A stretch of DNA of 64,000 bases from Trissonchulus latispiculum (GCA_030248195.1 JASAND010026250.1:24778-88777); one strand, 5' to 3'; shown: positions 10,401 to 20,859, numbered from the stretch's first letter. Notes: generated from the letters alone by a model not told the origin. Program-made: numbers and translations.

Positions 10401-12945
10401 CTTCAGTAGGCGGTGGCCCGTTTATGAACACTATGGCTGCTACCTGTGTCGGCTTTCTAGCATCTGCTGGTTCCGGTACCAGTAGTACGCAAGGCTTTTA
10501 TGGCACAAATTCTTCTTCGACAGTAGGAAACTGTGTAACCACTGTGACTAACTGTTTGACCTCTGGCAGCGCCTTTATCCCGCCCCTACCTTCTAGTATC
10601 ATCAGCAGTTCAGGTAGTGGTCGTCCCAGCGGTCTGGACGGTTTTTCGTCTTATTCTGGGATTCCACCTCCCTCCTCACCGCTGACTCTTTCTTCGTCAA
10701 CCCTACTATCTCAGGGAACCTTGACTACCACTATGGTCAGTTGTTCTGCATCCACGATAACGTCCACTTCTGCTGGGATACCTCTGATGGTCTCTGCTTC
10801 CCCCAGTAGTGATCCCGTGAGCCAGAAAGGAGGTGCCAGTATTGCGCCCTTGCCAGCTTCTTTACTGGCACCTCCGCTCCAGGAGTCGGGTATCCTACCG
10901 ACCTCCTCCTCCCTCACTGACAATGGCAATTTCCCCGCAACTTCTGTCACTACTCCGACGACGACTGCAAGTCGACGCCTTGGCGGAACCCGAAGGACTA
11001 GTCGCGGTGGCGGTACAAAGCGACGTACCTCTTCCAGTCCCAACTCGGCCGGCTTGACGACTGTAGCTGCTGGTCTGGGCGGCAGTGCTGAGAAGCAGCC
11101 GCGTAGATCGGGCGCGGCCGGCGCCGCCTCATCGGGCTCTTCGGGCACGTCTTCGGCTACGGCCCGGAAGAATGCCAAACGGGAGGCGGAAACCCAGCTG
11201 CTGTTGGACGAAGTGTCACCTGTGGTGGCCGATATGGTGGCCAGTTTCCACTCAGAGCGAGTCTCAGCCTCCTCCTCCTCCTCTTCCCACTATCACCATC
11301 ATCATCCACATTCGTTGCATCGGGACTTGGATTCGTCGACTGGCGCTGGGGCTCCGAACGGTAGCTTTGCCGGAGGACTGTCGGCCGCTGTCCTCGGCTT
11401 GACAGGGAGCGGCTATCTTCCCTCATCTGGTGGCGGCAGTGGGTTGGGTGGTTCCGCCGGTCTGGGCTCAGTTTTGTCCGTTGTGTCGAGGAGCTATCAT
11501 CATCCCAGCAGTGGTGGTGCTATGCTGAATCCGGTCGCTGGTTCAGGATCCGTTCGTGACTTCCCCTATACTGTTAATGCGTAAGTCTACTTCATTATAT
11601 AAATAAATTATCGGTGTCCTTTTTATTTGTATAATGATTCCATGTGGTTTCTGTGCAGTGCCGGCTAAACTTAGCAGAAGTCTTCTGGCACGAGTTAATG
11701 AGGTCTTGTCATTCCCTCCTTGTGAGTCCCTGGACAGTCTCCTAGGTGGACACACATCTGTGAGAACCTTTGCAACACGGGGCTGGTTAAAATTGTTCCT
11801 GAGTTCTTGCAAGCTGCCTTCCTTCTCTCATATGTGCAATTTTGATGAGATAAGCCAAGGTAGCGATGCATTTTTAGTTATGTTTTGAATGTCAAAAGTA
11901 CTACGTATGTACCTAATTGGATTAGCTAGTGTGTATTTAAAAAAAATATTTGTTGTCTTTAGGGTAACTCCCACAACTACTGCTATCAGTCTTCCACCAA
12001 CCGCCTCCCTTTCTTGCAATTCGTCATTTTCTGCTTCCACACAATTGCCTAGTGTCGCTTCCCTTGGAGGTTAGATTTTTAACACAACTTTAACTTAAGC
12101 GCTTTATCTACAATTTCTAACAGAACATGCTGGGATATTTGAACATTTTAACATTAGATTTAGATTAGTTAGATCAGTTTTTTGTAAAATTATGTAATGT
12201 GCAATTTAATTTTCTTAGTAACGTACACCTTTGTCTTAACTATTCCCTGTTTTCATACTCTTGATGTTTGAGCTTGCTTTGTTTTCTGGACTTAGCGTAT
12301 ATCTAATGTTTCAGGTATCAGTCAGAGGGCTACTGATGGTGGCGGTTTGAAGATATCTCCAACTGGATCAACAGGAGGAGGAGGCGGGGGAGGACCCAGC
12401 TCATTTCCTATATTGGATCGGGCTCAGGTCTATGTGGGAGGAGGGCCCGGTGGTTCTGGGACTGTCCCTTCGTCCTGGGTGGGACCTCCGAATCCTTTTG
12501 CAAAAACAGTTTCATCCAATGATACTCAACCTCCGTATGTTTTGAAGTACTATGCATTAGTATGTACATACGTACAATGTAAGATGTTTTTGTGCATTTT
12601 TTACAAAATTGTATGGCTGCTGCTTTTACGGAGGAAGCTTTGGAGGAGGGTCAATTTTTCAACCTTATTGTTGTAACATTATGCTTAAGGTTTCGCAGCA
12701 GTTTTAATTTTTTAATTTAAGTGTATGGAAGTTTTCACAGTACTGAAAATTGGAATTTCTTAAAATTCTAGCTTGAACGCCTCCTAATGTTTTGCTGCCA
12801 TGCTGAAGGGTTTGGCTTGGTTCAATTCATGATTTGTTCTGTATTGTTTTCAGACCTCAGTTTCCTACATCTCTTGAGCAGCTACTGGAGAGACAATGGG
12901 AACAAGGATCCCAGTTTTTGATGGAACAGGCTCAACATTTTGATA
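4359..12945 (+). CDS. MLLT10-like: AF10/AF17-type PHD-finger chromatin reader (nine exons, 3' end not found)
   Basis: Exons: 4359-4467, 5295-5429, 6847-6956, 8200-8303, 8472-8562, 9884-11580, 11963-12069, 12315-12534, 12854-12945. All junctions are GT/AG and all phases agree, giving about 888 residues. Residues 8-54 form a C4HC3 PHD finger (C8, C11, C25, C30, H35, C38, C51, C54). Residues 65-180 form the extended PHD (zinc knuckle plus atypical PHD). Residues 184-748 are Ser/Gly/Pro/Thr-rich, with a basic AT-hook-like patch near 549 and a His run. Residues about 865-885 match the octapeptide motif. In animals this family reads unmodified H3K27 through the PHD module and binds DOT1L through the octapeptide/leucine-zipper region. 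The start is the first ATG after an in-frame TAA at 4326, and the protein begins just where AF10 homology begins. The zipper exon and stop were not found before the next gene. AF10 versus AF17 cannot be separated here. Confidence 0.9.
4468..5294 (+). other. Intron 1 with poly-G/C repeat DNA
   Basis: 827-bp intron. It contains long C and G runs (4640-5150), an 88-bp tandem duplication, and sequence resembling decayed G-rich elements. No additional exon is needed, because the PHD finger joins exactly across it. Confidence 0.8.
4765..4921 (+). repeat. Imperfect tandem duplication, 88-bp unit
   Basis: TGCACGGAAATATTCTGGAG begins near 4770 and again near 4858. Each copy continues into GGGGTAGGGTCGCTG and CCACGTGTGTTAAGGGG. 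The first copy carries extra C-rich sequence. Confidence 0.85.
5295..5429 (+). CDS. MLLT10-like: AF10-like exon 2: end of PHD1 and start of extended PHD
   Basis: Encodes residues 37-81. It completes PHD1 (C38, then W49 and C51-C54) and supplies the linker SQERSARVRCELC characteristic of AF10, BRPF and JADE-type modules. Acceptor TTCTTTAG, donor GTTAGT; the exon leaves one base for the next codon. Confidence 0.92.
5809..6160. mobile_element. Probable hAT-like element in intron 2
   Basis: The left side begins near CAGCGCCAGG and the right side ends in CCTGGCGCCGCCACTC, which are inverted relatives. Near the left side, CTTTTAGATGTATATATTT is repeated in tandem (about 5878-5932). The G-rich sub-terminal blocks mirror each other. 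The TSD is not clear, so this is a moderate call. Confidence 0.4.
6847..6956 (+). CDS. MLLT10-like: AF10-like exon 3: extended PHD, middle
   Basis: Encodes residues 82-118, beginning GWAHVVCALYIPEV, which is near-invariant in the family. It ends in phase 0 at donor GTGTGT. The acceptor is TTTGTAG. Confidence 0.93.
6957..8199 (+). other. Intron 3
   Basis: 1243-bp AT-rich intron. At about 8030-8150 it holds a fragment related to the G-rich mobile elements: the words GGTACCAAAAGGGCACCCAC and a following G-run match the 48893-49276 element on the other strand. Nothing else recognised. Confidence 0.75.
8200..8303 (+). CDS. MLLT10-like: AF10-like exon 4: extended PHD, cysteine-rich core
   Basis: Encodes residues 119-152 with VCYICD, TGACMQCNKNGC and CFHVTC, the zinc-binding core of the atypical PHD. 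It starts in phase 0 at acceptor TTTGTTTAG and ends two bases into a Cys codon. Confidence 0.93.
8472..8562 (+). CDS. MLLT10-like: AF10-like exon 5: end of extended PHD
   Basis: Encodes residues 153-183, with LCEE and the final YTGYCDTH zinc ligands. Acceptor TTATTTTAG, donor GTTCGT, phase 0 exit. Intron 4, just upstream, is only 168 bp. Confidence 0.92.
8666..9318. mobile_element. TA-flanked palindromic element packed with TTCGCGAA words
   Basis: The ends are inverted repeats: TACAGTATAGCTCAAAACAA on the left and the reverse complement TTGTTTTGAGCTATACTGTA on the right. This is consistent with a TA target duplication and CAGT termini, as in pogo/Tigger-type Tc1/mariner relatives. The 650-bp interior is a dense series of GAACTTCGCGAA and TTCGCGAA palindromes. 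It lies in AF10-like intron 5. A degraded relative sits at 28520-28610. Confidence 0.75.
9394..9728. mobile_element. G-rich element, CAGGGTAT subgroup, 6-bp TSD
   Basis: Starts CAGGGTATTTTTTACAGG and ends CCTAAAAAATACCATG. The flanks CCCTTC at 9388-9393 and 9729-9734 are identical. The interior has C-runs and the hairpin CCGGCTTCGCCGG at about 9538. It lies in AF10-like intron 5, 155 bp before exon 6. Confidence 0.85.
9884..11580 (+). CDS. MLLT10-like: AF10-like exon 6: large low-complexity linker exon
   Basis: Encodes residues 184-748. It begins KHAPNVKLLPPF and a basic Ser/Arg/Lys tract right after the extended PHD, then runs of Ser, Gly, Thr and Pro. Near 549 there is a basic patch (GGTRRTSRGGGTKRR) like an AT hook. 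Near 610 there is a short helical stretch (ETQLLLDEVSPVVADMV), followed by a His run. Composition is GC-rich compared with the flanking introns. The frame is also open upstream of the acceptor to 9608, but that part is transposon sequence. Donor GTAAGT, phase 2. Confidence 0.88.
11963..12069 (+). CDS. MLLT10-like: AF10-like exon 7
   Basis: Encodes residues 749-784, Thr/Ser/Pro-rich linker. Acceptor TGTCTTTAG, donor GTTAGA; phases fit exons 6 and 8 exactly. Low complexity means support is mainly splice-site and phase agreement. Confidence 0.75.
12315..12534 (+). CDS. MLLT10-like: AF10-like exon 8
   Basis: Encodes residues 785-857, Gly-rich (a GGGGGGGP run) then SSFPILDRAQVYVGGG. Acceptor GTTTCAG, donor GTATGT; phases fit exons 7 and 9. 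Confidence 0.78.
12854..12945 (+). CDS. MLLT10-like: AF10-like exon 9: octapeptide motif
   Basis: Encodes residues 858-888. The stretch LEQLLERQWEQGSQFLMEQ matches the EQGxQFLxEQ octapeptide region that precedes the leucine zipper in AF10/AF17 and contributes to DOT1L binding. Donor GTGAGA, phase 1. If this intron were retained, translation would stop at TAA 12984-12986 after 13 more residues. Confidence 0.85.
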
Positions 12946-13107
12946 GTGAGACTTTTTATTTTTTAGTTCACACCTCCCGATTCTAATTGCCTCCTGTGTA
13001 ATAACGAAATATTGCACGCAGACCTAAGGTTCCGACCAGTTCCCTTTTTTCCAAGGTTCCACAGTGTAGAATCGGTGAATCAATTTTTCATTAGAATGTC
13101 TACTCTA

Positions 13108-13335
13108 CAACTGGCATTTTTTTAGTGTTTTCCCCCCACTTTTCGGTTCCCCCTCCACTTTTCGGAGCCCCCCCCCACTTTTCGACAAGCCCCCCCCCCC
13201 ACTTTTTTTGGGGGTCGCCCAAAAGTGTCGAAAAATTAAGTTTTTGAGGTCAAATTTTCAAAAAAGTTTCTGAATTTTTAGTTAATTTATGGACTTATAA
13301 GTTAATTTTAAGCTTAAAAATAGCGATTTTTTGTG
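13108..13335. mobile_element. Truncated G-rich element (CTGGCATTTTTTTAG end)
   Basis: The left end CTGGCATTTTTTTAG and the following CCCCCCACTTTTCGG blocks match the ends of the elements at 37197-37602 and 60267-60648. The other terminus is missing, so this is a broken copy just 3' of the last AF10-like exon seen. Confidence 0.75.
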
Positions 13336-13340
13336 TTTCA

Positions 13341-13366
13341 GGTAGTGCGCGTTAGCGCACTACCTA
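13341..13366. other. Perfect 11-bp stem hairpin, GTTA loop
   Basis: AGGTAGTGCGC and GCGCACTACCT are exact reverse complements around GTTA. Similar hairpins lie at 18257-18280 and 37742-37765. Function unknown. Confidence 0.8.
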
Positions 13367-13480
13367 GAATAGGGAAATTTGCACGTTGTGCGCCTTATTG
13401 GAAACTGTTTTTTTAATAACTCACGGAGGAGTGGACCGATCGGGCTCAAACTCGCTATGTGAAGAGCCCGTGGGCAGGGG

Positions 13481-14438
13481 TATAGTCAGACCCGGGAAAA
13501 AAAAATCACCCCCGAATAAGGGTAAAAAAAAACGGGGCCGCCCTGGAAGCCTGGTTGACCCGGCGAGTCCCACTAATGTGTGGTAATATAGCGCCACCCT
13601 AGATGACCTCAAACTATAAGTATGAGACCCCTGGACCAAATAGAAAGTTTTCAGTGTAATTTCAAAGTTGACCTCCCAAAACCACCGCCAAAAGCTAAGG
13701 GTCATATCGGAATTTCTAAACTTCTCTTGCTAGCGTGGAGAGACTCCGGGCTCCAATACTGTGCATGTGGGTTTGTATTGGCCCCAAGTATTAACACACA
13801 AGGCACCATTTCCCCTACTGCATTGGGGCTCCACCAGCTGACCATTTTTTTTTACCCCCAAAATTTCGCCACTTTTCGGGTAAAAAAAAATGGTCAGAAC
13901 CCAGCAAAAAAATTTTTTCTGAAGCAGTATGGGGGTTTTAATGCGTTTAGAACGCTTAAAAATCATCGATTAAGCCTAAAAACTTTTTAAATTAGTCAAA
14001 ACCGACCATTTTTGAATATTTTTCAAAAATGGCTATTTTGCTTATGAAACCTGATTGGTTGATGCTGCACAATTTTTGAACTTTTCAAATCGATAAAAAT
14101 TGTTACCAATTCATTATAACTTTGGTTTTTTTGGCCAAATATACTAAATTTGATGCGCTCTTTCATCTGGAAGCATCAAATCTACTCTAGCGCCAATATT
14201 TTGGGGTGATTTTTTTTACCACAAACCAATTTTTTTTTTACCATTTTGTCGGGTAAAAAAATCACCGATTTTTTTTATTAATCTGAGAATCTGTGGTGGT
14301 AGGAAAGATTTTAATACCTGAATCGATAGAGGGCAGTGCTGGGCACTTACATGCAAAACCGCTTCCAGATTGGCCAACATTTGCGAAAGTTAGAGGCTTA
14401 AGTCGAAAACCCTTTTTTTTATCCCGGGTCTGACTATA
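13481..14438 (+). mobile_element. 0.95-kb TA-flanked element, copy 1 (Tc1/mariner-like size class)
   Basis: Bounded by TATAGTCAGACCCGGGA and its reverse complement TCCCGGGTCTGACTATA, consistent with a TA target duplication and 15-bp terminal repeats. Copy 2 at 15088-16040 is the same sequence in inverted orientation at high identity. There is no transposase: the longest frames are short and conserved only because the copies are recent. Confidence 0.88.
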
Positions 14439-14569
14439 CCAGAATAGAATGAGCCCTGAGCCCTGAGCGAGCTGAGCAACATTTGTCATAGAACTGCATG
14501 CTCAAAGTGGTTGTGGAGTGCTGTGGTTGGCTTGCTTGCTACCGTTGAAAGATATCTATATATACATAC

Positions 14570-16635
14570 TAGTGATGTGCGCTGAAACATTTGCCCGCTC
14601 CGGAGCTCCGGCCGGAGCGGGCTGTCGCAGCTCCGGAGCTCCGCGGAGCTCCGACTGTTTGTGGAGGTTAAAATTGTAAAAATTTTATTTTAAGCTAAGC
14701 AAATTATTTTTGTTCTGAAAAGCACGTCTACTGACTGTTTACTTTTGTCGCTTCATATTTTTATGTTCTGAATCTGCTTCCTTTGATAAACATTTATTCT
14801 ATGCATTTGCTAACCTGTATTTTTGGTCTGACATGAGTTCACACTTTGACAACTATTCACAGTATTTGCGGCTGTTTCTTTATGCATTACGTATGTTGCG
14901 TTGGCAAAAAGCCACTTTTAGTTTACTGCCGTTTAGTTCTGTTTTATTCTTTCAGGATTTGCTAAGTTTAAGTTTTATAGATTAGGACTCCATAAAATTC
15001 GTTAAAGAAATTCGTTAAGAATTTCGTCAAAAATTTGTAAAATCCATAATGAATTATGGCAAGATAAATTCAGACCAAATTTGCATTTATAGTCAGACCC
15101 GGGATAAAAAAAAGGGTTTTCGACTTAAGCCTCTAACTTTCGCAAATGTTGGCCAATCTGGAAGCGGTTTTGCATGTAAGTGCCCGGCACTGCCCTCTAT
15201 CGATTCAGGTATTAAAATCTTTCCTAGCACCACAGATTCTCAGATTAATAAAAAATATCGGTGATTTTTTTACCCGACAAAATGGTAAAAAAAAAATTGG
15301 GTTGTGGTAAAAAACTCACCCCAAAATATTGGCGCTAGAGTAGATTTGATGCTTCCAGATGAAAGAGCGCATCAAATTTAGTATATTTGGCCAAAAAAAC
15401 CAAAGTTATAATGAATTGGCAACAATTTTTATCGATTTGAAAAGTTCAAAAATTGTGCAGCATCAACCAATCAGGTTTCATAAGCAAAATAGCCATTTTT
15501 GAAAAATATTCAAAAATGGTCGGTTTTGACTAATTTAAAAAGTTTTTAGGCTTAATCGATGCTTTTTAAGCGTTCTAAACGCATGAAAACCCCCATACTG
15601 CTTCAGAAAAAATTTTTTTGCTGGGTTCTGACCATTTTTTTTACCCGAAAAGTGGCGAAATTTTGGGGGTAAAAAAATGGTCAGCTGGTGGAGCCCCAAT
15701 GCAGTAGGGGAAATGGTGCCTTGCGTGTTAATACTTGGGGCCAATACAAACCCACATGCACAGTATTGGAGCCCGGAGTCTCTCCACGCTAGCAAGAGAA
15801 GTTTAGAATTTCCGATATGACCCTTAGCTTTTGGCGGTGGTTTTGGGAGGTCAACTTTGAAATTACACTGAAAACTTTCTATTTGGTCCAGGGGTCTCAT
15901 ACTTATAGTTTGAGGTCATCTAGGGTGGCGCTATATTATCACACATTAGTGGGACTCGCCGGGTCTACCAGGCTTCCAGGGCGGCCCCGTTTTTTTTACC
16001 CTTATTTGGGGGTGATTTTTTTTTCCCGGGTCTGACTATATCCACTGTTGAACTTTTGTATGTAATCATAAAATAAATTTGAATAAGGAGAAATTATATC
16101 TGAAAAATATTAGAAAAAATGGGTGAGATGAAAGCAAAGAAAACATTTGTAGAGATTGAAAGTTTACGTAGAAGCATATATAGATTTTATTGGAAGAGGG
16201 AATAATCGATGGATTAATTAATTGCAATTATATATATATATATATAATTAAAAACGTTGTGTGGAAACAATTCTTAGAGGCCGTAGTTTAGAATTACATT
16301 TAAATTTTAACTTTTATGATCTGGACAAGTTGGAAAAATTGTCTCCAGAAAACGAATTATACAGCAGTTTTGAGAAAGCAGAAAAGTTATTAAAAATAAT
16401 ACGAGCACTAATTTATTGTTCTTACGCACTGTTCGCGAGACTACAGCAAGAAATCATAAAAACTCTTCGAATATTTCATTATTGCCCAAACTTATGAACA
16501 ACAAACAGGCATCAAAAATTGAAAATGGTTGCTCCGGGTACCCGGAGCTCCGGAGCAGAAGCCCGCTCCGGAGCACCGAAAATCGGAGCTCCGCTCCGGA
16601 GCTCCGTCGGAGCGGAGCTCCGGCGCACATCACTA
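14570..16635. mobile_element. hAT-type non-autonomous element with nested insertion
   Basis: Ends TAGTGATGTGCGC and GCGCACATCACTA are perfect 13-bp inverted repeats matching hAT YARNG termini. The flanks ATACATAC at 14562-14569 and 16636-16643 are an exact 8-bp TSD. Sub-terminal regions are GGAGCTCC/GCTCCGGAG arrays. Copy 2 of the TA-flanked element sits inside. The AT-rich interior has a short frame near 16261-16496 that may be a transposase remnant, but I cannot recognise it. Confidence 0.9.
15088..16040 (-). mobile_element. 0.95-kb TA-flanked element, copy 2, inside the hAT element
   Basis: Reverse-orientation copy of 13481-14438 with the same terminal repeats. It inserted into the hAT element after that element arrived. 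Removing both copies from the strand would leave TA sites. Confidence 0.88.
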
Positions 16636-16676
16636 ATACATACCTTCATGAGCATACATATATAAAATAATAGAAA

Positions 16677-17431
16677 ACAAGAACAAAAAGTGCTCCTTCG
16701 TCGCATGTAAAATACATATGAGTCTTCGTAGGCAGGTTGTACATAAGCAAAAACTAGCCTGTAAAATACATATGAGTTCCGTAGAGAGGTTGTAAATTAA
16801 GGAAAACAAGTTGCAACCGCTTAACATATGAGCCTGTCCTACAACGAGGCTCATATTGGCGTCACAGTGCATTCCACATTAAAGCCTCGTTAAAGAACCT
16901 CAGCTTCATCCACATTACGGAAAAATGAATAGACGTCATGGCCCAGGACTGAAGTGAACTAGGACTGCTCAAGCTGAACTGTACATGCAACCTGTTTCCT
17001 GAAACACTATGGCACACCTCTAATGCATTCTCGAAACACTTTCACATTATACACACGCAGAATGCGTTCCCACTTGGCTGTGAGTCAGAGCGCCTCATGG
17101 CGTACCGTATTGAGCATATGCACACTATAATGACTGATCAAGATTATATATATGAAGGATAATTTGTAATGAAAAGCTTTATGCAGTATGTATTTATATA
17201 AAAGTAAAATATATATCTGCAAATTATTCGTATTATGACATACCTACGCCAATATGAGCCTCGTTGTAGGACAGGCTCATATGTTAAGCGGTTGCAACTT
17301 GTTTTTCTTAATTTACAACCTCTCTACGGAACTCATATGTATTTTACAGGCTAGTTTTTGCTTATGTACAACCTGCCTACGAAGACTCATATGTATTTTA
17401 CATGCGACGAAGGAGCACTTTTTGTTCTTGT
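16677..17431. mobile_element. Foldback element A, copy 1 (about 185-bp arms)
   Basis: The left arm 16677-16863 and right arm 17251-17431 are nearly perfect reverse complements, starting ACAAGAACAAAAAGTGCTCC. Each arm repeats an ATATGAG word about every 50 bp (near 16717, 16768 and 16825, then its reverse complement). The loop of about 390 bp is non-coding. TSD not clear. Confidence 0.88.
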
Positions 17432-17449
17432 ATATTATATAAGAAATGG

Positions 17450-17893
17450 TGTAGAAGGGGGTGAGGGGGTGAAGCCTCCCAGAAACGGTAAATATGTGGA
17501 AACAAATTAATGCGCATAGGAAAAAGTTGCCACTATTTGGCAAATTGTCCAAAATTTCTGTAACGTTACACAATCGCCAAAAAGGTTTTGCTATTTTCCA
17601 GAAAAAGTGTGCAATTACACGCGTTTTTGAGCAAAAAACACTGTAACTAAGCTTAAAGGTGATCAAAAATTAAGTTTTAGCACCAAAATAGACGTTTTCT
17701 GACCAAACATTTCCGGCGCAGCCGGATAATTTTTGAAAAGTTTTACCAAACATCCTAAAAGTGGGCCAATTTCTAGGCACCTTAGGCTGAGTGAGAGGGG
17801 CCGAAAAAAGTGAGGAGGGGAACGAGGAACGGAAGGGGTCGAGTAAGGGGGGGGTACAACCCCCCCCAGTAAAAACCCCAGTCCCCCTCCAGC
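17450..17893. mobile_element. Fragment of the G-rich element family
   Basis: It shares order and wording with 47243-47655: AAAATTAAG, TTAGCACCAAAA, the variant hairpin CCGGCGCAGCCGG, CAATTTCTAGGCACCTTAGG, then AGGAGGGGAACGAG and a terminal GTAAAAACCCCAG. Only one end looks intact. Confidence 0.65.
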
Positions 17894-18084
17894 TTCCCAA
17901 AAAAGGGACCGCCAAGTTTGTGCAGGGTCGGCCACTCGGCCCCCCGTCCAATATATTTTCCAGGTTTAACTTGCCAGCATAGGTGTGACTGGAGGAGGAG
18001 GGTTGGGGGTTCCCCCAGAACATTTTTGGCCAGTTCTCGGGGCGGGCCCATTTCTGCCGAAGGCACACGAAAATTAGGTATATA

Positions 18085-18150
18085 TTAGGGATTGGCCGGA
18101 GCAAGGATTTTCGCTCCGGCCGGAGCCGGAGCCGGATTTTTTCATTGTCA
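18085..18150. mobile_element. hAT-like terminus (left)
   Basis: TAGGGATTGGCCGGAGC followed by GCCGGA repeats resembles the terminus at 28010-28078 in inverted orientation (TAGGGATCGACCGGAAC on the minus strand). The flanking 8-mers GTATATAT and ACATACAC do not form a good TSD, so pairing of these two ends is uncertain. Confidence 0.5.
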
Positions 18151-18256
18151 ATCTTTAGGCTGAAAGTCTTCAAGGACCAATATTTTTAGGCCATTACAAA
18201 AAATGCTTATCAAAATATTGTTAATATTTAAGGATTAAGTGCTGTTGTATATATCA

Positions 18257-18280
18257 TAGGGGTCGCGGCAGCGACCCCTA
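18257..18280. other. Perfect 10-bp stem hairpin, GGCA loop
   Basis: TAGGGGTCGC and GCGACCCCTA pair around GGCA. It sits exactly at the outer edge of the large foldback element and may belong to its terminus, although the right end lacks an equivalent. Confidence 0.75.
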
Positions 18281-18879
18281 TAATATGTGTGAAAAGTGGC
18301 TGGAGACAGTGTAAAATAAGCTGCGCAGAAGCTGCGCAAAATCCTGCGCAGATCCTGCGCAGATTTCATGCGCAAATTGTAGAGCACATCGAGTTTAGTA
18401 TGTCTGTGAAGTTTCAGCCCCGTATCACTTACCGTTAAAAAGTTGCGCCCCGGACCGGTTATGGCGGCGATGTTTTTTTTTTCCGGTTTCTCCTATTTGA
18501 TGGTTGTATTGTACATAATGTTCGCCGCTTTCACGTGATCTGCAGCGGTGGGCCAACCTAAAGGGCTATGGGGTCTAGTAGTACCCTCTAAAGAATTTAA
18601 GAATCACAACTTTTTTTGCGCCGCAGCTGCGCCACAGCGCCGCAGTGGCGCCGCAAAGTCGGCTCATAGCGAAAAGTGACCATTTTTGTGGTCGTCGCTC
18701 AGGTCGAACGTTACGAGCTGGAGCTGATTTCTTTTTATATTCAGAAATTACATATATTGAACTAACTAACGGTCCAGGTTGCGTTTCTCTATCACTTCCC
18801 TAGCGACCACACTGGCCCGTCAAAAATGGCGAAAATTCGAAAAATGAAAAATCGAAATTTCTCGCTATCTGTTTAACTT

Positions 18880-19335
18880 TGAACGCTCAAATCTTCCATA
18901 CAATGGTTTTCTGGCACGGAGAATCGATTCCCGCAGTCAGTTTTACCGTCAGACCCACCCATCTTGCTGGGCTGGTTCCACTTTGCCGTCGGGAGGGTCA
19001 AGTCGGAAACCGCCTCCTGGAGGTCCATAGTAGGCTTTACCTGGCCTCTCAAAACTTTGTCTATAGGGGTTTTCTGGTGCGCCCAGCTCATTCCCGGTGT
19101 CGTTTTTGCCGTAGGACTCATCCATCTTGCTGTGCTGGTTCCACTTTGCCGTCTGGAGGGTCATGTCGGAAACCGCTTCCTGGAGGTCCATAGTAGGCTC
19201 TACCTGGCCTCTCAAAACTTTGTCTATAGGGGTTTTCTGGTGTGCCCAGCTCATTCCCGGTATCCGTTTTGCCGTCCGACGTACCTATTTTGCTGGGCTG
19301 GTTCCACTTTGCCGTTTGAAGGGTCAGTCGGGTGG
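18880..19335 (+). repeat. 163-bp tandem array, left arm
   Basis: TTTTCTGG starts at 18907, 19070 and 19233, a spacing of exactly 163. Units share CTGGCCTCTCAAAACTTTG and GCTGGTTCCACTTTGCCGT. About 2.7 units. It is inverted relative to 25090-25560. Confidence 0.9.
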
Positions 19336-20020
19336 GGGGTCAAGTGGTCGAAAATAAAATTTTTCAAAAGTGGTCAAATTTGGTACCAAATGAAAGCCCT
19401 AAGCGAGCTGAGCAACTTTTGTCATAGAACTGCATGCTCAAAGTGGCTGTAGAGTGCTGTGGTGGGGTGGGGTGGGGACTTAGGCGATTTTCGGTCAAAA
19501 ATGAAAGTTTTCAAAAGTGGCCAAATTTGGTACCAAATGAAAGCCCTAAGCGAGCTGAGCAACTTTTGTCATAGAACTGCATGCTCAAAGTGGCTGTAGC
19601 GTGCTGTGGTGGGATGGGGTGGGGACTTAGGCGATTTTCGGTCAAAAATGAAAGTTTTCAAAAGTGGTCAAATTTGGTACCAAATGAAAGCCCTAAGCGA
19701 GCTGAGCAACTTTTGTCATAGAACTGCATGCTCAAAGTGGCTGTAGAGTGCTGTGGTGGGGTGGGATGGGGACTTGGCGATTTTCGGTCAAAAATGAAAG
19801 TTTTCAAAAGTGGCCAAATTTGGTACCAAATGAAAGCCCTAAGCGAGCTGAGCAACTTTTGTCATAGAACTGCATGCTCAAAGTGGCTGTAGAGTGCTGT
19901 GGTGGGGTGGGGTGGGGACTTAGGCGATTTTCGGTCAAAAATGAAAGTTTTCAAAAGTGGTCAAATTTGGTATCAAATGAAAGCCCTAAGTGAGCTGAGC
20001 AACTTTTGACATGGAACCAT
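19336..20020 (+). repeat. 147-bp tandem array, left arm
   Basis: TTTTCAAAAGTGG starts at 19361, 19508, 19655, 19801 and 19948 (spacing 147, 147, 146, 147). Units share GAGCTGAGCAACTTTTGTC and a GGGGTGGGGTGGGGACTTAG block. Confidence 0.92.
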
Positions 20021-20077
20021 CCACCAATATTTGCTGTGCCAAATAACGTCACGGGCCCATGGAACTTTTGTCTTTAC

Positions 20078-20792
20078 GGACAAGTAGGAAAAATGCTCCT
20101 TGCAGTCGCATGAAAAAGTTAATATGAGCTATGATGGTCAACATTTAAATGTGTCAAGGACAAGATTTAAAATGTTTAATATGAGCCAACATCTAAATAA
20201 GTAGAGGACAAGATGTAAACGGCTAATATGAGCCGCTACGTTTCTCTTGGGCTCATATTGACGCTCATTTAGCTTTTGCTTACTTTTAATCCAACACTGA
20301 AATGGCTTGCATGAATAACGACGCATAAACATTAATTTTGCAAAGCTGTACGTAAATGTTTTCTTCTCCACCGCTACATCCAAGTACACATTTAAGGCCA
20401 CCATATAAGTCAACAAAATGAAACCGAAGTCCAATCTAATGAAGAAATTGTGAAATCTTGAGAAATCACATTTGAAGTTATCATCGTCATTAATCATGTC
20501 ATTAATCATCACATTAATTCAATATTCTCAAGCCAATCAAATCGTTTATAAACACTGATGCTTATATGCCAACCGTAAACTGTATATATGTTTGCCATTT
20601 TAGTCGCGTCAATATGAGCCCAAGAGAAACGTAGCGGCTCATATTAGCCGTTTACATCTTGTCCTCTACTTATTTAGATGTTGGCTCATATTAAACATTT
20701 TAAATCTTGTCCTTGACACATTTAAATGTTGACCATCATAGCTCATATTAACTTTTTCATGCGACTGCAAGGAGCATTTTTCCTACTTGTCC
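20078..20792. mobile_element. Foldback element B (about 190-bp arms)
   Basis: Left arm 20078-20273 and right arm 20602-20792 are nearly perfect reverse complements, starting GGACAAGTAGGAAAAATGCT. Each arm has AATATGAGC at about 50-bp spacing, as in foldback A. The two share AAAATGCTCCTT and GTCGCATG near their termini, so they are related families. Confidence 0.88.
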
Positions 20793-20859
20793 TCCGTCTA
20801 GTTTTTGGGAACGCTGCCATAACTGTGGCAGCAGCAATCACAAATCCCACCAGTGAATT

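Noticed and set aside
10711..11178. 155-residue minus-strand ORF
   Set aside because: Antisense shadow of the GC-rich AF10-like exon 6, low complexity, no recognisable domain.
11634..11888. 84-residue frame in intron 6 of the AF10-like gene
   Set aside because: No acceptor and donor pair keeps phase between exons 6 and 7, which join perfectly without it.
12946..12966. A 21-base GTGAGA..TTTTAG intron after AF10-like exon 9
   Set aside because: Too short for an animal intron and would lead to a stop after seven residues.
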